Shown here piece after piece: positions 28,733 through 36,548 of a stretch of DNA of 64,000 nt. Below the pieces are notes generated by a model. It searched no databases. It saw nothing but the letters and a program-made list of their open reading frames with translations, and had not been told where the DNA came from. A program made the translations under genes and the position numbers. The DNA lies in NCBI RefSeq assembly GCF_005502745.1, contig NZ_SCNL01000001.1, positions 248,001-312,000 on the forward strand, read 5' to 3'. The stretch comes from Sphingomonas sp. 3P27F8. Its GTDB lineage: Bacteria > Pseudomonadota > Alphaproteobacteria > Sphingomonadales > Sphingomonadaceae. Position 1 is the first letter of the stretch. Each line of letters begins with the position of its first letter.

Positions 28733-30985
28733 TCACGCCTCCCGGATCTCGATCAGCGGCACCGACGGCGCGGCGCCCGCAAGAAACGTCGAGCGCGTCA
28801 CGCTCAGCCGGTCCTCCGCGAAACGCACCGGCACGTCGAACGCGAAGGAGGCGGTGATCGCAACGCCCTCGGCCGGCGCCGCATCCAGCACGATATCCCC
28901 GCCCTCCAGCGCGAACGCCGCCGTCGCCACCCCACCGACCCTGACCGATACGCTCCCCGCGACCGGCCGCGTTATCCGTCGCACCGTGGCGCCATAATGC
29001 TTCACCAGCGCGAACCGCCGCGTAACGCCGTCCCCGGTCCCGATCGCCTCGTCGCCCGCCGCCGCGTCGAACGGATCGCGCAGGCGGAAGCCGCGCGCCG
29101 ATCCGCCGCGTGCGCGGAAGAAATCGAGCAGCACGCGAATGTCCGCCTCGCTTCTCACCCCCGGCCCGACATCGTAGCGCGTGCGCGCCTGCTCCCACGC
29201 CACGTTGCGGGTCTCGCTACCGCCCGCGCTCGTCACGATCGTGGTGGAGAATTCCGGCGCCACTTCCGCCTCGCGGCCCAGCGCGAGCGGGAACAGCACG
29301 TCATCGAACGCGGTCACATCATCCTCCTCATCCCAGTGCACCAGGCCGTCGCGCATCACCTGCGGCAGCGCCCAGAGATACGCGCGCCGCGCGCCGCGCC
29401 GCAGCGCCGCATCGGCGGCCGCGTCGATCAGCCGCCATTGCGCGGCATCCTCCGTCTTCAGCACGAAGCCAGCGAGATATTCCTGCCGTTCGGGCGGATA
29501 GCCCAGCCGCGTGAGCGCCGCTTGCGCGCCTTCCCGCGAGGCCGCGGTATCGCCCGCCGTCACCCAGTCGTAATCCTCAAGCTGGAGCACGTCGAAGGCC
29601 GGCGCGGCCCAGCCCGTTGGCAGGTTCGCGCGCTTCGCATGGGGCGCGGCGGCATCCAGCACCGTCGGCAGATAGGCGAGCAGATATGTCTCGCACCCCG
29701 CGGCCACTTCCCGCGCCGCCGCGCACAGCGCCGCCGTGGACGTCGCCAGCGCCGCCCCGGCAGCGTCCAGCGTCGCGATCTCCGCCGCGCTCTTTGCGCC
29801 CCGGATCGATGCGATCGGCACCGGCGCGAACGCCGCAACGGCGCTGGCATCGTAGAGGCATGGCCGCCCGTCCGGCATCGTCCACCACCACGGCTCGCCG
29901 ACCTGGAATTTCGCCGCCAGCCCTGCCGCCGTGCCGATCGCCACGAACGCCGCCGCCACCGCGCGCAGATAGGCCATCGCCCCCTCATGCGTGGGCGACA
30001 GGAGGGTGGACGGCGGCGACCATCCGGTCAGCGCGGGCGCGCCATCCGCCGCGCGCTGCTTCCACGCCTCCGGGCAATGCGCGTCGAACAGTTCGTAGCT
30101 CAACGACCAGATCAGGTCGTAGCCAAGCTCCTTCGCCCGCCGCGCGAAATCGCGGTGCCACGCGGCGCACGCCACGTTGAGCGCCCCGCCGCCAAGGCTC
30201 GCCACGCCGCCCGAGAGCCGGAAATAATGGCTCATCCCGACGTAATGAACGATCGCTCCGCGATACCCGAGATACAGCGCGTTTCGCAGCAGCCGCGCGG
30301 GCGTCAGATTATAGCTGTCGTCATAGCCGCTCGCGATGCCGAGCCGGTGCTCGGGTACGACCGCCTCGCCGATCGCGATCACCGCGCCGGCGCCGTCGCA
30401 GCGGATCTCGCTGATCTCGGCCCAGCCCTCGGCCGGTGCGGCGAGCGGCGCATCCGCCTCGGTATAGCCCGGCGGCACGAGCGAGAAGAACATCCGGTCC
30501 ACGTCGCCCGCCCACACCGGATCCGCCTCTGCAGGCAGCATGAAGCCGCCTTTCAGATCGGCGAAGTCGATCGTGACGCGCGCGTCCTCGGGCGCGCCCT
30601 GCGCGTAGTTCCACAGTCGCACGTACCAGGAACGCGCCTGCCCCGCCGCGTCGCGCCCCTCGATCGTCAGCACCGGGCCGTTGATCGCGTCGAGCGCGCG
30701 GACGCCGCCGGATCGCCAGCGGAACGACAGCCGGCAGGCGCGGAAATCGCGCGCCGTCTCATATTTCAGCAATGGGTGATCGTGGCGGTCCTCCGCGTCC
30801 CAGATCAGCCCGGCGAGATCGTTCTGGCGATAGAAGGCGCAATCGACGCGCAGCGCATCCGGCGCGATGGTCGTCACCGCCGCCATCATCGGGCGCGGGA
30901 AGTTCACCGTCCAGAAACGCGGATCGAAGCGCGATATCGTGCCCGTCGTCTGATGCCGCCGTTCGCGGCAGAGCCAGTGCGCCAT
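28733..30985 (-). CDS. GTA gp12: DUF2460 distal tail protein with large N-terminal sheath/TIM-barrel-like extension
   Basis: 750-residue protein. Only the last ~205 residues (from EVAPEFSTTIVTSAGGSETRN to SVPLIEIREA) match the ~210-residue DUF2460 distal tail protein of RcGTA. The first ~540 residues are an extension: a beta-rich part (~1-215, e.g. ARSWYVRLWNYAQG) and a TIM-barrel/glycosidase-like part (~215-540) with GAIVHYVGMSHYF, GYDLIWSLSYELFDAHCPEAW and KFQVGEPWWWTMPDG, similar to non-contractile tail-sheath type proteins. ATG 30985 overlaps the gp11 stop; upstream in-frame sequence lies within gp11 and is not used. Likely forms the distal tail plus an outward domain touching the cell surface. 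Confidence 0.83.
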   Translation of the reverse strand: MAHWLCRERRHQTTGTISRFDPRFWTVNFPRPMMAAVTTIAPDALRVDCAFYRQNDLAGLIWDAEDRHDHPLLKYETARDFRACRLSFRWRSGGVRALDAINGPVLTIEGRDAAGQARSWYVRLWNYAQGAPEDARVTIDFADLKGGFMLPAEADPVWAGDVDRMFFSLVPPGYTEADAPLAAPAEGWAEISEIRCDGAGAVIAIGEAVVPEHRLGIASGYDDSYNLTPARLLRNALYLGYRGAIVHYVGMSHYFRLSGGVASLGGGALNVACAAWHRDFARRAKELGYDLIWSLSYELFDAHCPEAWKQRAADGAPALTGWSPPSTLLSPTHEGAMAYLRAVAAAFVAIGTAAGLAAKFQVGEPWWWTMPDGRPCLYDASAVAAFAPVPIASIRGAKSAAEIATLDAAGAALATSTAALCAAAREVAAGCETYLLAYLPTVLDAAAPHAKRANLPTGWAAPAFDVLQLEDYDWVTAGDTAASREGAQAALTRLGYPPERQEYLAGFVLKTEDAAQWRLIDAAADAALRRGARRAYLWALPQVMRDGLVHWDEEDDVTAFDDVLFPLALGREAEVAPEFSTTIVTSAGGSETRNVAWEQARTRYDVGPGVRSEADIRVLLDFFRARGGSARGFRLRDPFDAAAGDEAIGTGDGVTRRFALVKHYGATVRRITRPVAGSVSVRVGGVATAAFALEGGDIVLDAAPAEGVAITASFAFDVPVRFAEDRLSVTRSTFLAGAAPSVPLIEIREA

Positions 30986-31539
30986 CAGTCCCCCGCCCCC
31001 TCGAGCGCGGCGCGCACCGCGCGCGCCACCTGCCGGCTGGACCGCGCGAGCACGCCCGGCGCGGTATCGGCGGCGGCGTTGATCGTGATCGCCACCCGCA
31101 CGTCGCGCCCGCCGCCGCCCGTTGCCGCTGGCGCGATCGATCCGCTCGCCGTCGGCACGAACAGTTCCGGCCCGCGCTCGCCCACCCAATAGGCGCGCGC
31201 GGGCGATACCGGCCCGCCGGTCGCGCGGCCGGGCAATCCCAGCAGGCTCGTCAGGCCGCCGAGCAGCCCCGCCCCGCCGGTGATCTGCCCGATGCCCGCG
31301 CGCAGCGCCGAAGACGCGATCTCGGTCATCGCGGACATCGCCACCGTCTTGAGATCATCGAAACCCAGCTTGCCGCTGCGCACCGCGCGCAGCAGCGTGT
31401 TCTCGATCGCGCGCCCGGCGCGATCGGCGCCGCTCGCCAGCGGCCCTTCCAGTTCGCCCCGCATCGCGCCCACGTCGCGCGCGAAGCCGGCGGTGTCGGC
31501 GCGCACGCTCACCACCAGCCGTTCGATTTCCTCATCCAT
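30985..31539 (-). CDS. GTA gp11, short tail tape measure protein
   Basis: 184 residues. The N-terminal half is helical (IERLVVSVRADTAGFARDVGAMRGELEG) and the middle has glycine-rich hydrophobic segments (GAGLLGGLTSLLGLPGRATGGPVSPARAYWVGE-type region at ~85-120, with GERGPELFVP). The GPELFVP box is typical of tape measure proteins. Tape measure length sets tail length; a short tape fits the short GTA tail. It overlaps gp10.1 by 8 bp. Confidence 0.82.
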   Translation of the reverse strand: MDEEIERLVVSVRADTAGFARDVGAMRGELEGPLASGADRAGRAIENTLLRAVRSGKLGFDDLKTVAMSAMTEIASSALRAGIGQITGGAGLLGGLTSLLGLPGRATGGPVSPARAYWVGERGPELFVPTASGSIAPAATGGGGRDVRVAITINAAADTAPGVLARSSRQVARAVRAALEGAGD

Positions 31540-31729
31540 CGGGAAACATCTCCCTCAATCGTGCGATCGCGCCGGCATCGGGCGGATCGCCGCCCGCCGC
31601 CTCGCCGGTCATCGCGCCAACCAGCACGCCCAGCTCCGCCGGGGTTGCGCGCCAGAATGTATCCGGGGACCAGCCGAACGCCGCCCCCGCCAGCCCGGCG
31701 AGCCGGGCGGCGCTGTCGCGGAACGTCAT
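31532..31729 (-). CDS. GTA phage tail assembly chaperone (Rcc01693-like)
   Basis: 65 residues with the family pattern AFGWSPDTFWRATPAELGVLVGAM. In GTAs and lambda-like phages the pair of genes between the major tail protein and the tape measure encodes assembly chaperones, sometimes made by frameshifting. Here it is a separate gene overlapping gp10 by 4 bp (ATGA). Confidence 0.8.
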   Translation of the reverse strand: MTFRDSAARLAGLAGAAFGWSPDTFWRATPAELGVLVGAMTGEAAGGDPPDAGAIARLREMFPDG

Positions 31730-32040
31730 TTTCCCGCCAGGATCTGGCCGAGCAGCAGCTTCAGCACCGGCGTCGCCGCTGCCAGCCCGCCCGCCGTCAC
31801 CGCCTCGCCCAGCCGCTCGCGGGTCAGCCCCTCGGGCCGCTCGCGCAGGCAGTGCCAGAACAGCGCGACGATCTCTCCCAGCGTCAGCCTGCCCGCCACG
31901 GCGCGCTCCACCAGCGCGAACAGCGGCCCCAGTTCCTGCTCCGCCGCCACCAGCGCCGCGAAGCTCGGGCGCAGCGCCAGCATCTCGCCCGCCACACGGA
32001 TCGCCGCCTCGCCGCGCGCGGGATTTGCCGGCGCGCTCAT
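31726..32040 (-). CDS. GTA gp10 tail assembly protein (GTA-gp10 family)
   Basis: 104 residues. N-terminal GEAAIRVAGEMLALRPSFAALVAAEQE followed by LTLGEIVALFWHCL is the GTA-gp10 family pattern, the first tail assembly chaperone. ATG 32040 overlaps the gp9 stop by 4 bp. Acts in the cytoplasm during tail assembly. Confidence 0.82.
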   Translation of the reverse strand: MSAPANPARGEAAIRVAGEMLALRPSFAALVAAEQELGPLFALVERAVAGRLTLGEIVALFWHCLRERPEGLTRERLGEAVTAGGLAAATPVLKLLLGQILAGK

Positions 32041-32444
32041 GCCGCCACCACCGCGCCGGAGCTTTCCAGATTCAGCGTGTACGATCGCTCGCCGTTGAAA
32101 TCGCCGGCATAGTCCAGCCGCGTCACGAGGAACCGGCCGGTCATCGTCTCCCCGCCCTCGAACGTCAGGCGATAATCGTCGATCAGCCCGGCCAGCGCAT
32201 TGGCCTTTACCCGCGCCTCCGCCGCCGATCCGGTGAACACCCCCGCCGCCGACACGCTGACGCTGCGCACCCCCGCGCCGGACAGCAGCTCGCGCCACCC
32301 GCCCGAGCCCTTGTTGGTAACGACCACCGCGTCGCCGTTGATGTTCATCTGCGTCGTGCGCATCCCCGCGACCGTCTGCCACGCGACCGGGCTGCCCCCG
32401 TCGCCGACCTTGAGCAGGAACGCGCTCCCTTTCTCCACCGCCAT
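32037..32444 (-). CDS. GTA gp9 major tail protein
   Basis: 135 residues. VEKGSAFLLKVGDGGSP at the start and NINGDAVVVTNKGSGGWRE, TGRFLVTRLDYAGDFNGE later are typical of TP901-1-like/GTA major tail tube proteins. ATG 32444 overlaps the gp8 stop; longer upstream reading frame lies in gp8. Hexamer rings of this protein would form the tail tube. Confidence 0.88.
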   Translation of the reverse strand: MAVEKGSAFLLKVGDGGSPVAWQTVAGMRTTQMNINGDAVVVTNKGSGGWRELLSGAGVRSVSVSAAGVFTGSAAEARVKANALAGLIDDYRLTFEGGETMTGRFLVTRLDYAGDFNGERSYTLNLESSGAVVAA

Positions 32445-32836
32445 CACACACTCTCCCGATAGATCCGTACCGTGAACTCGCTCGTCGCGGCCCAGCGATC
32501 GTCGCCCGCCCGCGCGATCCGGCTCCGCACCAGGCGCGCCGAAACGCAGCGCCAGCCATCGCCCATGTCTGGCGGCATCGCCTCCACCGCTTCCTCGATC
32601 GTGCCCGCCACTTCGCGCAGCCACGCCGGCCGCTCGCCGCGATCGAATGCCGAGACGACCAGCCGCCCCTCGCGTCCGCGCCAGTCCTTCGTGCTCCAGT
32701 CGATCAGCAGCGGCGGATCGACCACCACGTAGCGCGGCGCCGCGCGCACCGGCGGCGCATCGAACACCGCCACCGCGCCCAGCGCCGTGCGCAGCGCCGT
32801 CACCGCCGCCGCCTGCACCGCCTGTTGCCCGCTCAT
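32444..32836 (-). CDS. GTA gp8, DUF3168 tail terminator-like protein
   Basis: 130 residues of the DUF3168 family (HK97 gp10/tail completion type). Seen: AAAVTALRTALGAVAVFDAPP, YVVVDPPLLIDWSTKD and a C-terminal TSEFTVRIYRESV. Placed between the gp7-position gene and the tail tube gene, as expected. ATGA overlaps on both sides. Confidence 0.85.
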   Translation of the reverse strand: MSGQQAVQAAAVTALRTALGAVAVFDAPPVRAAPRYVVVDPPLLIDWSTKDWRGREGRLVVSAFDRGERPAWLREVAGTIEEAVEAMPPDMGDGWRCVSARLVRSRIARAGDDRWAATSEFTVRIYRESV

Positions 32837-33021
32837 CGCCCCAGCCCTCCCGGCCAGCGCAGGCGGGAGAGCACGCCGCGCCCGGTGATCGTCACGGTCG
32901 CGCCCTCGCGCGCCACCCGCACGCCCGGCAGCGCCGCGCCCGCCGCCGCCGCCACCCGCGCCGCGACCACCAGCGCGCGCGCCTTGCCGATGCGCGCCGC
33001 GATCTCGCCGGCGCGCGTCAT
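32833..33021 (-). CDS. Small protein at GTA gp7 position (head-tail closure)
   Basis: 62 residues (MTRAGEIAARIGKARALVV...), ending LSRLRWPGGLGR. ATG 33021 overlaps the gp6 stop. It is much shorter than the usual ~110-residue head-tail joining protein and shows only a helical N-terminus and VTITGRGVLSRL. Function is assigned from its position between gp6 and gp8. Conserved ATGA spacing supports it as a real gene. Confidence 0.65.
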   Translation of the reverse strand: MTRAGEIAARIGKARALVVAARVAAAAGAALPGVRVAREGATVTITGRGVLSRLRWPGGLGR

Positions 33022-33569
33022 GCCCGTCGCTCCGTCGTCAGCCGCAGCCGCCGGTACGGCCGCCACAGCGCCGCCACCGCCGCCGGCGGCTGGGTGGCGC
33101 GCCCGCGATCCTCGAACAGGTGCGCGATCAGCGCGACCACGCCCTGCGCGATCGGCGCGGGCAAGGCCGCCCAGTCCGTCGCCACCCCGGCGGTGTAGTT
33201 CACCGCGATCCGCCGCGCATTGCCCGGCGCGCTCACGCGTATCCAGCCACGGCCGTCGCCATCGATATCGATCGCATGGCCCGCCGTCGGCAGCGCGAAC
33301 GGCGCGCCTTCCTCCGGCAGGCCGGTGATCTGCGCGATCGCGTTCACCGGCGCTTCCGCCAGCATCCGCCAGTCCGCCGACACCGGCAGCACCTCGTCCA
33401 CCGCGCGGCGGATCAGCAACGTGCCGGTGAATGCCTCGCCGAGCAGGATGGCGCTCGCCGCCAGTTGTTCCAGCAAGGCCTGTTCGCCCACGCCGGAATC
33501 GCGCAGGAATTCGCGCGCCGCCGCCACCGCCGCCTGCGCCGCGGCGGCCGGAACCGGGGCGGCGCTCAT
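33018..33569 (-). CDS. GTA gp6 head-tail connector protein
   Basis: 183 residues, phage gp6-like connector (HK97 gp6 type). The pattern AREFLRDSGVGEQALLEQLAASAILLGEAFTG and VNAIAQITGLPEEG, GVVALIAHLFEDR is characteristic. It would form a ring on the portal where the tail docks. A 15-codon mini-ORF with a good ribosome site ends on its start codon. Confidence 0.85.
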   Translation of the reverse strand: MSAAPVPAAAAQAAVAAAREFLRDSGVGEQALLEQLAASAILLGEAFTGTLLIRRAVDEVLPVSADWRMLAEAPVNAIAQITGLPEEGAPFALPTAGHAIDIDGDGRGWIRVSAPGNARRIAVNYTAGVATDWAALPAPIAQGVVALIAHLFEDRGRATQPPAAVAALWRPYRRLRLTTERRA

Positions 33570-33613
33570 CGGCCGGCCCGGCGCATCGCGCCGGTCGTTC
33601 TTGTCGTCACCAT
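33566..33613 (-). CDS. 15-codon mini-ORF coupled to gp6
   Basis: ATG 33613 is preceded by AGGGAG at 6-base spacing and the reading frame (MVTTRTTGAMRRAGR) ends in TGA overlapping the gp6 ATG. gp6 itself has no comparable ribosome site directly before its start, so this mini-ORF may deliver ribosomes by coupling. No protein function is suggested. Confidence 0.35.
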   Translation of the reverse strand: MVTTRTTGAMRRAGR

Positions 33614-33643
33614 GTCATTCTCCCTGATCCGACGCCGCTTGCC

Positions 33644-33665
33644 GGGCGACGCATGCGCGTCACCC
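33644..33665 (-). terminator. Stem-loop after the capsid gene
   Basis: A 9-bp stem (GGGTGACGC / GCGTCGCCC on the minus strand, one G-U) with a four-base loop lies 15 bp after the capsid gene stop. No T-run follows, so it looks like a partial terminator or RNA-stabilising end rather than an intrinsic terminator. Confidence 0.45.
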
Positions 33666-33679
33666 GGCCCGTCCCCGGC

Positions 33680-34687
33680 TCAGGCGGCGGCGAACTTCAT
33701 CAGCTTGATCGCCTCGCTGTTCGACACGCATCCGCCGATCCGCTTCGTCGCGTAGAAGCTGACGAACGGCTTGTTGCTGTACGGATCGCGCAGGATCGCC
33801 GTTTCGCTGCGTTCCGCGATCAGATAGCCCGCCTTGAAATTGCCGAACGCGATGGACAGCGAATTGGCGGCGATATCGGGCATGTCCTCCGCCTCGATCA
33901 CCGGATAGCCGAGCAGCGTCGCCGGCTGGCCCTGCGCCAGGCTCGGCTGCCACACGAACGCGCCGTCGCTCGTCTTGAACTTGCGGATGCGCGCCAGCGT
34001 GGCGGCATTCATCACGAACACCGCGCCCTGCCGATATGGCGCGCGCAGGCTCTGGACGAGATCGACGAGCCGCTCCTGCGGATTCGCGGAGAAATCCCCC
34101 GCCGCGCCCGCCGGCAGATATTGCAGCGTGCCGAACGCCCGCGCGCCGTCGCCGGTCGCGGCCGTCGGGGACTGGAGGAAGCCCTTGGGCCGATTCGTGC
34201 CGTTGCCGCTGACGAAGGCCGCGCCCTCCGCCTTCGCGAATTCGGTCGCGATCTCTCCGGCGAGCCATTCCTCCACGTCGAACTGCGCATCGTCGAGCAT
34301 CGCCTGCGTCGCGGTGGGGTTGGCATAAAGCTCGCCCATCGGCGGCGCGATCTCCACGAAGTTCGGGCTGGCGGTTTCGGGCCGCGCGCCATTCTCCGCC
34401 GACCAGCCCGAAGGCGTGCCGCCGGTCGTCACCAGCTTGCGATACCCGGCCGATCCCACCGCCACCACGTTCGCGATCGCGCGGATCGGCGAGGCGGCCT
34501 TCAGCGTCGCGTCGATCACCACGTCGATCTCACGCGGCACGGCATAGCCGCCGCTATCGCCGGAAACGCCGCTGAACGCCTTCATCTCCATCGTCGCGCC
34601 GCTGCGCACATAGCCTGCGAACACGCGGCTTCCCGCTTTCGCCGCCGCACCTTCCAGCACCGGCCGCGCCATCACCATCTCACCCAT
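33680..34687 (-). CDS. GTA gp5 major capsid protein (HK97 fold, no delta domain)
   Basis: 335-residue shell protein. From about residue 47 it is a clear HK97-type capsid: GGYAVPREIDVVIDATLKAASPIRAIANVV, WSAENGARPETASPNF, GELYANPTATQAMLDD, SGNGTNRPKGFL. The start ATG 34687 has GGAGG 5 bases upstream. HK97-family precursors, including RcGTA gp5 (~400 aa), carry a ~100-residue N-terminal scaffold (delta) domain that the protease removes; here the protein starts roughly at the mature end. Upstream in-frame sequence is only the shadow of the protease gene. A terminator-like hairpin lies before it and another after it. Confidence 0.92.
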   Translation of the reverse strand: MGEMVMARPVLEGAAAKAGSRVFAGYVRSGATMEMKAFSGVSGDSGGYAVPREIDVVIDATLKAASPIRAIANVVAVGSAGYRKLVTTGGTPSGWSAENGARPETASPNFVEIAPPMGELYANPTATQAMLDDAQFDVEEWLAGEIATEFAKAEGAAFVSGNGTNRPKGFLQSPTAATGDGARAFGTLQYLPAGAAGDFSANPQERLVDLVQSLRAPYRQGAVFVMNAATLARIRKFKTSDGAFVWQPSLAQGQPATLLGYPVIEAEDMPDIAANSLSIAFGNFKAGYLIAERSETAILRDPYSNKPFVSFYATKRIGGCVSNSEAIKLMKFAAA

Positions 34688-34723
34688 GCACACCTCCGCA
34701 AAGCCCGCCACGCATGGCCGGCG

Positions 34724-34745
34724 AAAAGAACGGGGACCGTCCCCG
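34724..34745 (-). terminator. Terminator-like hairpin between protease and capsid genes
   Basis: On the minus strand, arms CGGGGA and TCCCCG with a 3-base loop are followed by TTCTTTT. It lies between the protease stop (34771) and the capsid start (34687). The stem is short but GC-only with a U-tract. It could attenuate transcription before the capsid gene. Confidence 0.5.
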
Positions 34746-34770
34746 CCCGATCTGTTGAAAATCCGCCCGG

Positions 34771-35151
34771 TCAGTCGCCGGGGATCAGCTCCACGCGCGC
34801 CGCCGGTTGCGCCGGCCGCGCGACGAGGCTCACCTCGAAGAGCTGCGCCGCCAGTATCTCGCGCCACGCCCCCTGCCGCGTCGCGGTCGCGCGATAGCCG
34901 ACCGACAGGCCCGGCAGCGCGCCGGCGCGCACCAGCCGTGCGGCATCCTCCCGCGCCACCGCCGCCTCGATCCACAGGCCGCGCGCATCTTCGGCGATGG
35001 TCGCGATCGTGCCCACCGGGGCCCCGCGATGCTGCATCAGCAGCGGCACCACCGCGGGCGCGCCGAATGCGCCGCGCCGGATCACGTCACCCGCGCGGTC
35101 CACCCGGTCATAGACGGCGGCATAGCCCCGGATGCGCGTCACTTCACCCAT
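34771..35151 (-). CDS. GTA gp4 prohead protease (HK97 family)
   Basis: 126-residue serine protease of the HK97 prohead family. The catalytic His is in LLMQHRGAPVG (~45) and the Ser in LPGLSVGYRA (~85); the N-terminus IRGYAAVYDRVDRAGDVIRRGAF is typical. ATG 35151 overlaps the DUF6127 gene by 13 bp. In RcGTA this enzyme trims the capsid precursor, yet the capsid here appears to lack the trimmed part, so its target is open. Confidence 0.88.
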   Translation of the reverse strand: MGEVTRIRGYAAVYDRVDRAGDVIRRGAFGAPAVVPLLMQHRGAPVGTIATIAEDARGLWIEAAVAREDAARLVRAGALPGLSVGYRATATRQGAWREILAAQLFEVSLVARPAQPAARVELIPGD

Positions 35152-35432
35152 TGGCCGAACCCCAGCTTCACCGCGAGCACCGCCAGCAGCAGCGCCGCCA
35201 CCCAGCCCGCGAACGCCTTCCACGCGCTCTGCTTGGCATCGCGCCATGCCGTCAGCAGCGCGCGCAGCTCCGCCACGTCGCGCGTCGCCTCGTCGTCGGC
35301 GAGGCCGAGCCGGGTCAGCGCGCGCGTCGCGCCCAGCTCGCCCGCTTCCTCCGCGATCGCGCGCAGCGTGGCGAGGTCCGCGCCGGTGGCGGTGCCCTGC
35401 GCGATCAGTTGCGCCAGGATGCCCGCGCTCAT
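35139..35432 (-). CDS. DUF6127-type small protein with C-terminal membrane segment
   Basis: 97 residues: a helical N-terminal part (LAQLIAQGTATGADLATLRAIAEEAGELGATRAL) and one hydrophobic segment near the end (AFAGWVAALLLAVLAVKLGFG). ATG 35432 overlaps the portal stop by 4 bp. Sphingomonad GTA clusters carry such a gene between portal and protease; Rhodobacter has an unrelated small ORF there. Role unknown; a membrane-anchored assembly factor is possible. Confidence 0.7.
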   Translation of the reverse strand: MSAGILAQLIAQGTATGADLATLRAIAEEAGELGATRALTRLGLADDEATRDVAELRALLTAWRDAKQSAWKAFAGWVAALLLAVLAVKLGFGQWVK

Positions 35433-36523
35433 TGCGACCACCCGACCATCTGGCGCTTCTCGTCGTTCGTGATGAAATCGGCCGCGGTAATCATCCGCCA
35501 CAGCCGCTCGCGATCCTCCACCAGCGCCGGCACGCGATCGAGGTCGATCTCGAGCCGGCCGTCGGGAAACCAGCGCTCGATTCCCGCCAGCAGCGCGCCG
35601 ATCACCGCGTCCGCCAGCGGCAGCACGGTGAGCCGCCACAGCGCGCGATTCGCTTCCTTGTAATTGGCGTAGGTCGCGTCGCCCGGCAGCCCGAGCAGCA
35701 TCGGCGGCACGCCGAACGCCAGCGCGATCTCGCGCGCCGCGGCCGCCTTCAGCCCCACGAAATCCATGTCTGCGGGGGACAGGCTCAGCGCCTGCCACTT
35801 CAGCCCGCCCTCCAGCAACATCGGTCGCCCGGCATTGCCGGCGCCGGCGAACCCGGCCTCCATTTCCTCCTTCAGGCGGCGGAACTGCTCCGCGCTCATC
35901 GCCGATCCGTCGCCGGGATCATAGACGAGCGCGCCGGAAGGCCGCGCGGCATTGTCCAGCAGCGCCTTGTTCCAGCTCGCCGCCGCATTGTGGATCGCGA
36001 TCGCGGAGGATGCCGCGCCCAGGCATCCCAGCCCGTAATGATCGTCGACGGGGTTGAAGCTGCGGATATGGATCACCTCCTCATCCGAAAGATGCGTCGC
36101 CCGCCCGCCGACGCGATAGACATAGCCCGCCGGCCAGCCCCCCGCATCCAGCTCCACCGTCACGCGCTCGGGCCGCAGCGGATAGAGTTCCGCCACCGCG
36201 CCTTGGGCATCGCGCAGCACCTGCACGAAGCCGTTGCCGTGGAGCAGCATCTGCGCCGCGAGCACGCCGAGCAGCCGCTCGCCCCCGATGCGCGCGCTCA
36301 CCAGCCTCGCCAGTGCCGGAGCCGAGCCGTCGAGCGGCGCGCCGCCCACGCTCTCCGCCACCAGTCGCACCGCGCGCTGCGCCACGGCGTTGCCGCAATA
36401 GCCCGCGCGCACCTGCGCCTCATATCCCTGCGGCCAGCGCGCCGCCTCGTCGAAATACGTGCCGCCACGCGACAACGCCGGGCGCGACCCCTCGCGCCCG
36501 GGCTTCCAGCCGAACAACTTCAT
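35429..36523 (-). CDS. GTA gp3 portal protein (HK97 family)
   Basis: 364-residue portal subunit. Key segments are GNAVAQRAVRLVAESVG (~45), LLHGNGFVQVLRD (~105), ARPSGALVYDPGDG (~205), EIALAFGVPPMLLGLPGDATYANYKEANRALWR (in two parts, ~270-300) and LEIDLDRVPALVEDRE. Dodecameric portal at the DNA-entry vertex; binds terminase. The ribosome site AGGAG lies 8 bases before ATG 36523. Length is near the usual ~390. Confidence 0.93.
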   Translation of the reverse strand: MKLFGWKPGREGSRPALSRGGTYFDEAARWPQGYEAQVRAGYCGNAVAQRAVRLVAESVGGAPLDGSAPALARLVSARIGGERLLGVLAAQMLLHGNGFVQVLRDAQGAVAELYPLRPERVTVELDAGGWPAGYVYRVGGRATHLSDEEVIHIRSFNPVDDHYGLGCLGAASSAIAIHNAAASWNKALLDNAARPSGALVYDPGDGSAMSAEQFRRLKEEMEAGFAGAGNAGRPMLLEGGLKWQALSLSPADMDFVGLKAAAAREIALAFGVPPMLLGLPGDATYANYKEANRALWRLTVLPLADAVIGALLAGIERWFPDGRLEIDLDRVPALVEDRERLWRMITAADFITNDEKRQMVGWSQ

Positions 36524-36548
36524 GTCAGTCTCCTATGGGAGCTTGGTC

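Noticed and set aside
28733-31192. Long plus-strand ORF (731 codons) antisense to gp12 and other long antisense ORFs across the GTA cluster
   Set aside because: High GC suppresses stop codons; products are Arg/His/Ala-rich shadows of the coding strand.
34688-34975. In-frame upstream extension of the capsid gene that might hold a scaffold domain
   Set aside because: Lies inside the protease gene and translates to Gly/Arg/Ala-rich sequence without helical scaffold character.
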